A stretch of 5,746 nt of DNA from Erysipelothrix sp. (GTDB lineage Bacteria; Bacillota_I; Bacilli_A; Erysipelotrichales; Erysipelotrichaceae), in NCBI GenBank assembly GCA_012511085.1, contig JAAZGU010000127.1, positions 1 through 5,746 on the forward strand. The letters are read 5' to 3'. Both the position numbers and the translations under genes were made by a program. A model generated the notes under the pieces. The model was not told the DNA's origin, did no database searches, and saw only the letters and a list, made by a program, of their open reading frames with translations. Shown here piece by piece: positions 4,805-5,746 of the stretch; within the stretch, counting starts at the first letter, position 1, and the number at the start of each line of letters is the position of its first letter.

Positions 4805-5746
4805 TTAATAAATAAAAGCATCCGGCAAATCATTTTCAATTAAAATCGTGTCATGCACACTCGCCTTTTGTTTCACTAAATCAAAGGCTGCCTTCATGGA
4901 ATTGACGACATGCACCGCTTCCATATCAAAGCCACTAGCAAGCAAGCCATCATGGATGGGCTTGCTTTGACCTTTACCAATCAACACAACCCGATCGACC
5001 TGCCCCTGCATGGCCTTTCCAAATTCAAAATTATAATGCGTCTGCTGATCACCCAGCTCAATCATTCCGGGTGTGATGAGGATGCGTTGCTGCGGCATCA
5101 TGGCAAGTACCTTCAATGAATTGGCCGCACTGATGGGATTTGAATTGAAACTGTTATCGATAAACCGCAAACCAAACATCGTTTTAAGCTCCAAACGATG
5201 CTCAATTTGTTGGATACCACGCACTGCTTTTTGTATATCTTCCCAAGAAATTCCCAGTTGCTTTGCCAAGGCCACTGAAACTAAAATATTCAACACGTTG
5301 TGTTCCCCAAGCAATTTACTCTGCATCGGCACCACAACATTATCCTTGGTCTGCACATCAAAGTGACTTCCTTGCGGACCATACTCAATGTTGACGGCAC
5401 GAAAATCAACATCCGTTGATTCAATGCCAACACTCAAAATTAAACATTGGTTTTTAATATGATAATTACGAATGTATTCATTATCTAAGTTGATGACCCC
5501 AACCCCAGATAAAGGCAACTTCTCGATAAGCGCCATCTTTTCATTGATGATATTATCGATGGATTTAAAAGTGTTGAGATGTTGTGGACCAATTGCGGTC
5601 ACAACACCAAATTGTGGTTGCACCATGTTGGATAAAAACCGAATCTCATTGACTTTATCCGCACCCATCTCACATACAAAGACTTGATGCAAGGGTTTGA
5701 GATAATTACGAATCGTAATTGTAATCCCCATCGGCGTGTTATAGGA
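4805..5746 (-). CDS. murF: MurF-type Mur ligase (UDP-MurNAc-tripeptide--D-Ala-D-Ala ligase), C-terminal part (5' end outside window)
   Basis: MurF adds D-Ala-D-Ala to UDP-MurNAc-tripeptide, the last cytosolic step of the peptidoglycan nucleotide precursor. The 313 visible residues run open to the right edge; about 140 residues with the P-loop should lie outside. ATG 5731 is internal, since the frame continues upstream as SYNTP. Visible features, numbered from the edge, are EMGA (26-29, the Mg-binding Glu region) and GPQHLNTF (53-60) with a conserved His. Next come INEK (67-70), whose Lys is the likely carbamylated residue, and LGEHNVLN (146-153), the Mur-ligase HN-x-x-N motif. HRLE (183-186) and DNSFNSNP (197-204) mark the C-terminal domain, followed by TPGMIELG and a terminal ENDLPDAF. 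DNSFNSNP and ENDLPD fit a MurF-like subgroup of Bacillota better than E. coli MurF, so a Mur ligase with a somewhat different acceptor remains possible. The nearby ddl supports MurF. No terminator follows the TAA stop. Confidence 0.88.
   Translation of the reverse strand, partial: SYNTPMGITITIRNYLKPLHQVFVCEMGADKVNEIRFLSNMVQPQFGVVTAIGPQHLNTFKSIDNIINEKMALIEKLPLSGVGVINLDNEYIRNYHIKNQCLILSVGIESTDVDFRAVNIEYGPQGSHFDVQTKDNVVVPMQSKLLGEHNVLNILVSVALAKQLGISWEDIQKAVRGIQQIEHRLELKTMFGLRFIDNSFNSNPISAANSLKVLAMMPQQRILITPGMIELGDQQTHYNFEFGKAMQGQVDRVVLIGKGQSKPIHDGLLASGFDMEAVHVVNSMKAAFDLVKQKASVHDTILIENDLPDAFIY
5704..5720. repeat. Perfect inverted repeat, 8-base arms around one base, inside murF
   Basis: AATTACGA (5704-5711), one A (5712), then TCGTAATT (5713-5720) form a perfect dyad. 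The one-base centre cannot form an RNA hairpin with full arms, so any role would be as a DNA site. It lies in coding sequence for residues ITIRNY of the Mur ligase, which could explain it by chance codon choice. Confidence 0.5.

Noticed and set aside
5461..5713. Direct 13-base repeat GATAATTACGAAT at 5461-5473 and 5701-5713, exactly 240 bases apart
   Set aside because: Both copies encode the peptide IRNY in the same frame of murF, and the flanks do not match, so it is most simply coincidence of codons rather than a duplicated unit.

Overview
The window looks like the chromosome of a Gram-positive, moderately AT-rich member of the Bacillota. The evidence is strong AGGAGG-type ribosome binding sites, promoters close to the sigma-A consensus, and close resemblance of the MurF, Ddl, MgtE and DeoD proteins to clostridial, erysipelotrichial and bacillar homologues. 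I cannot fix the genus from the sequence. I saw no mobile element, CRISPR array, tRNA or rRNA. All six genes lie on the minus strand, so the layout below runs from high to low coordinates.

Layout. (1) The C-terminal 313 residues of a MurF-type Mur ligase (4805-5746); its start is beyond the right edge. (2) A gap of about 60 bases containing a sigma-A-like promoter (-35 TTGAAT, 16-base spacer, -10 TATAAT). (3) A Nudix hydrolase with a family-typical N-terminal domain, most likely started at TTG (4743) rather than at the first ATG (4767), because that ATG overlaps the -10 box. (4) ddl, a D-alanine--D-alanine ligase. (5) and (6) Two tandem, full-length mgtE magnesium-channel genes. They align without gaps over about 440 residues at roughly 47% identity by hand count. 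(7) A 41-base gap after the second mgtE, with an extended -10 promoter that begins inside the end of mgtE. (8) The first 62 codons of deoD, purine nucleoside phosphorylase, cut by the left edge.

How the genes fit together. Nudix-ddl-mgtE-mgtE form one tight transcription unit with gaps of 13, 9 and 13 bases. At each junction the Shine-Dalgarno sequence overlaps the TAA stop of the gene before, which suggests translational coupling. Ddl makes D-Ala-D-Ala and MurF attaches it to the UDP-MurNAc-tripeptide; both are Mg-ATP enzymes. Two magnesium channels directly behind ddl therefore put Mg2+ uptake under the same transcript as a peptidoglycan precursor step. deoD has its own promoter and belongs to nucleoside salvage. 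No rho-independent terminator is visible in either promoter-bearing gap, so readthrough is possible.

There is no clearly new system here. The points worth a second look are the tandem, unevenly diverged mgtE pair inside a cell-wall operon, the Nudix start buried in a promoter, and the departures from textbook catalytic motifs in the Nudix hydrolase and Ddl.
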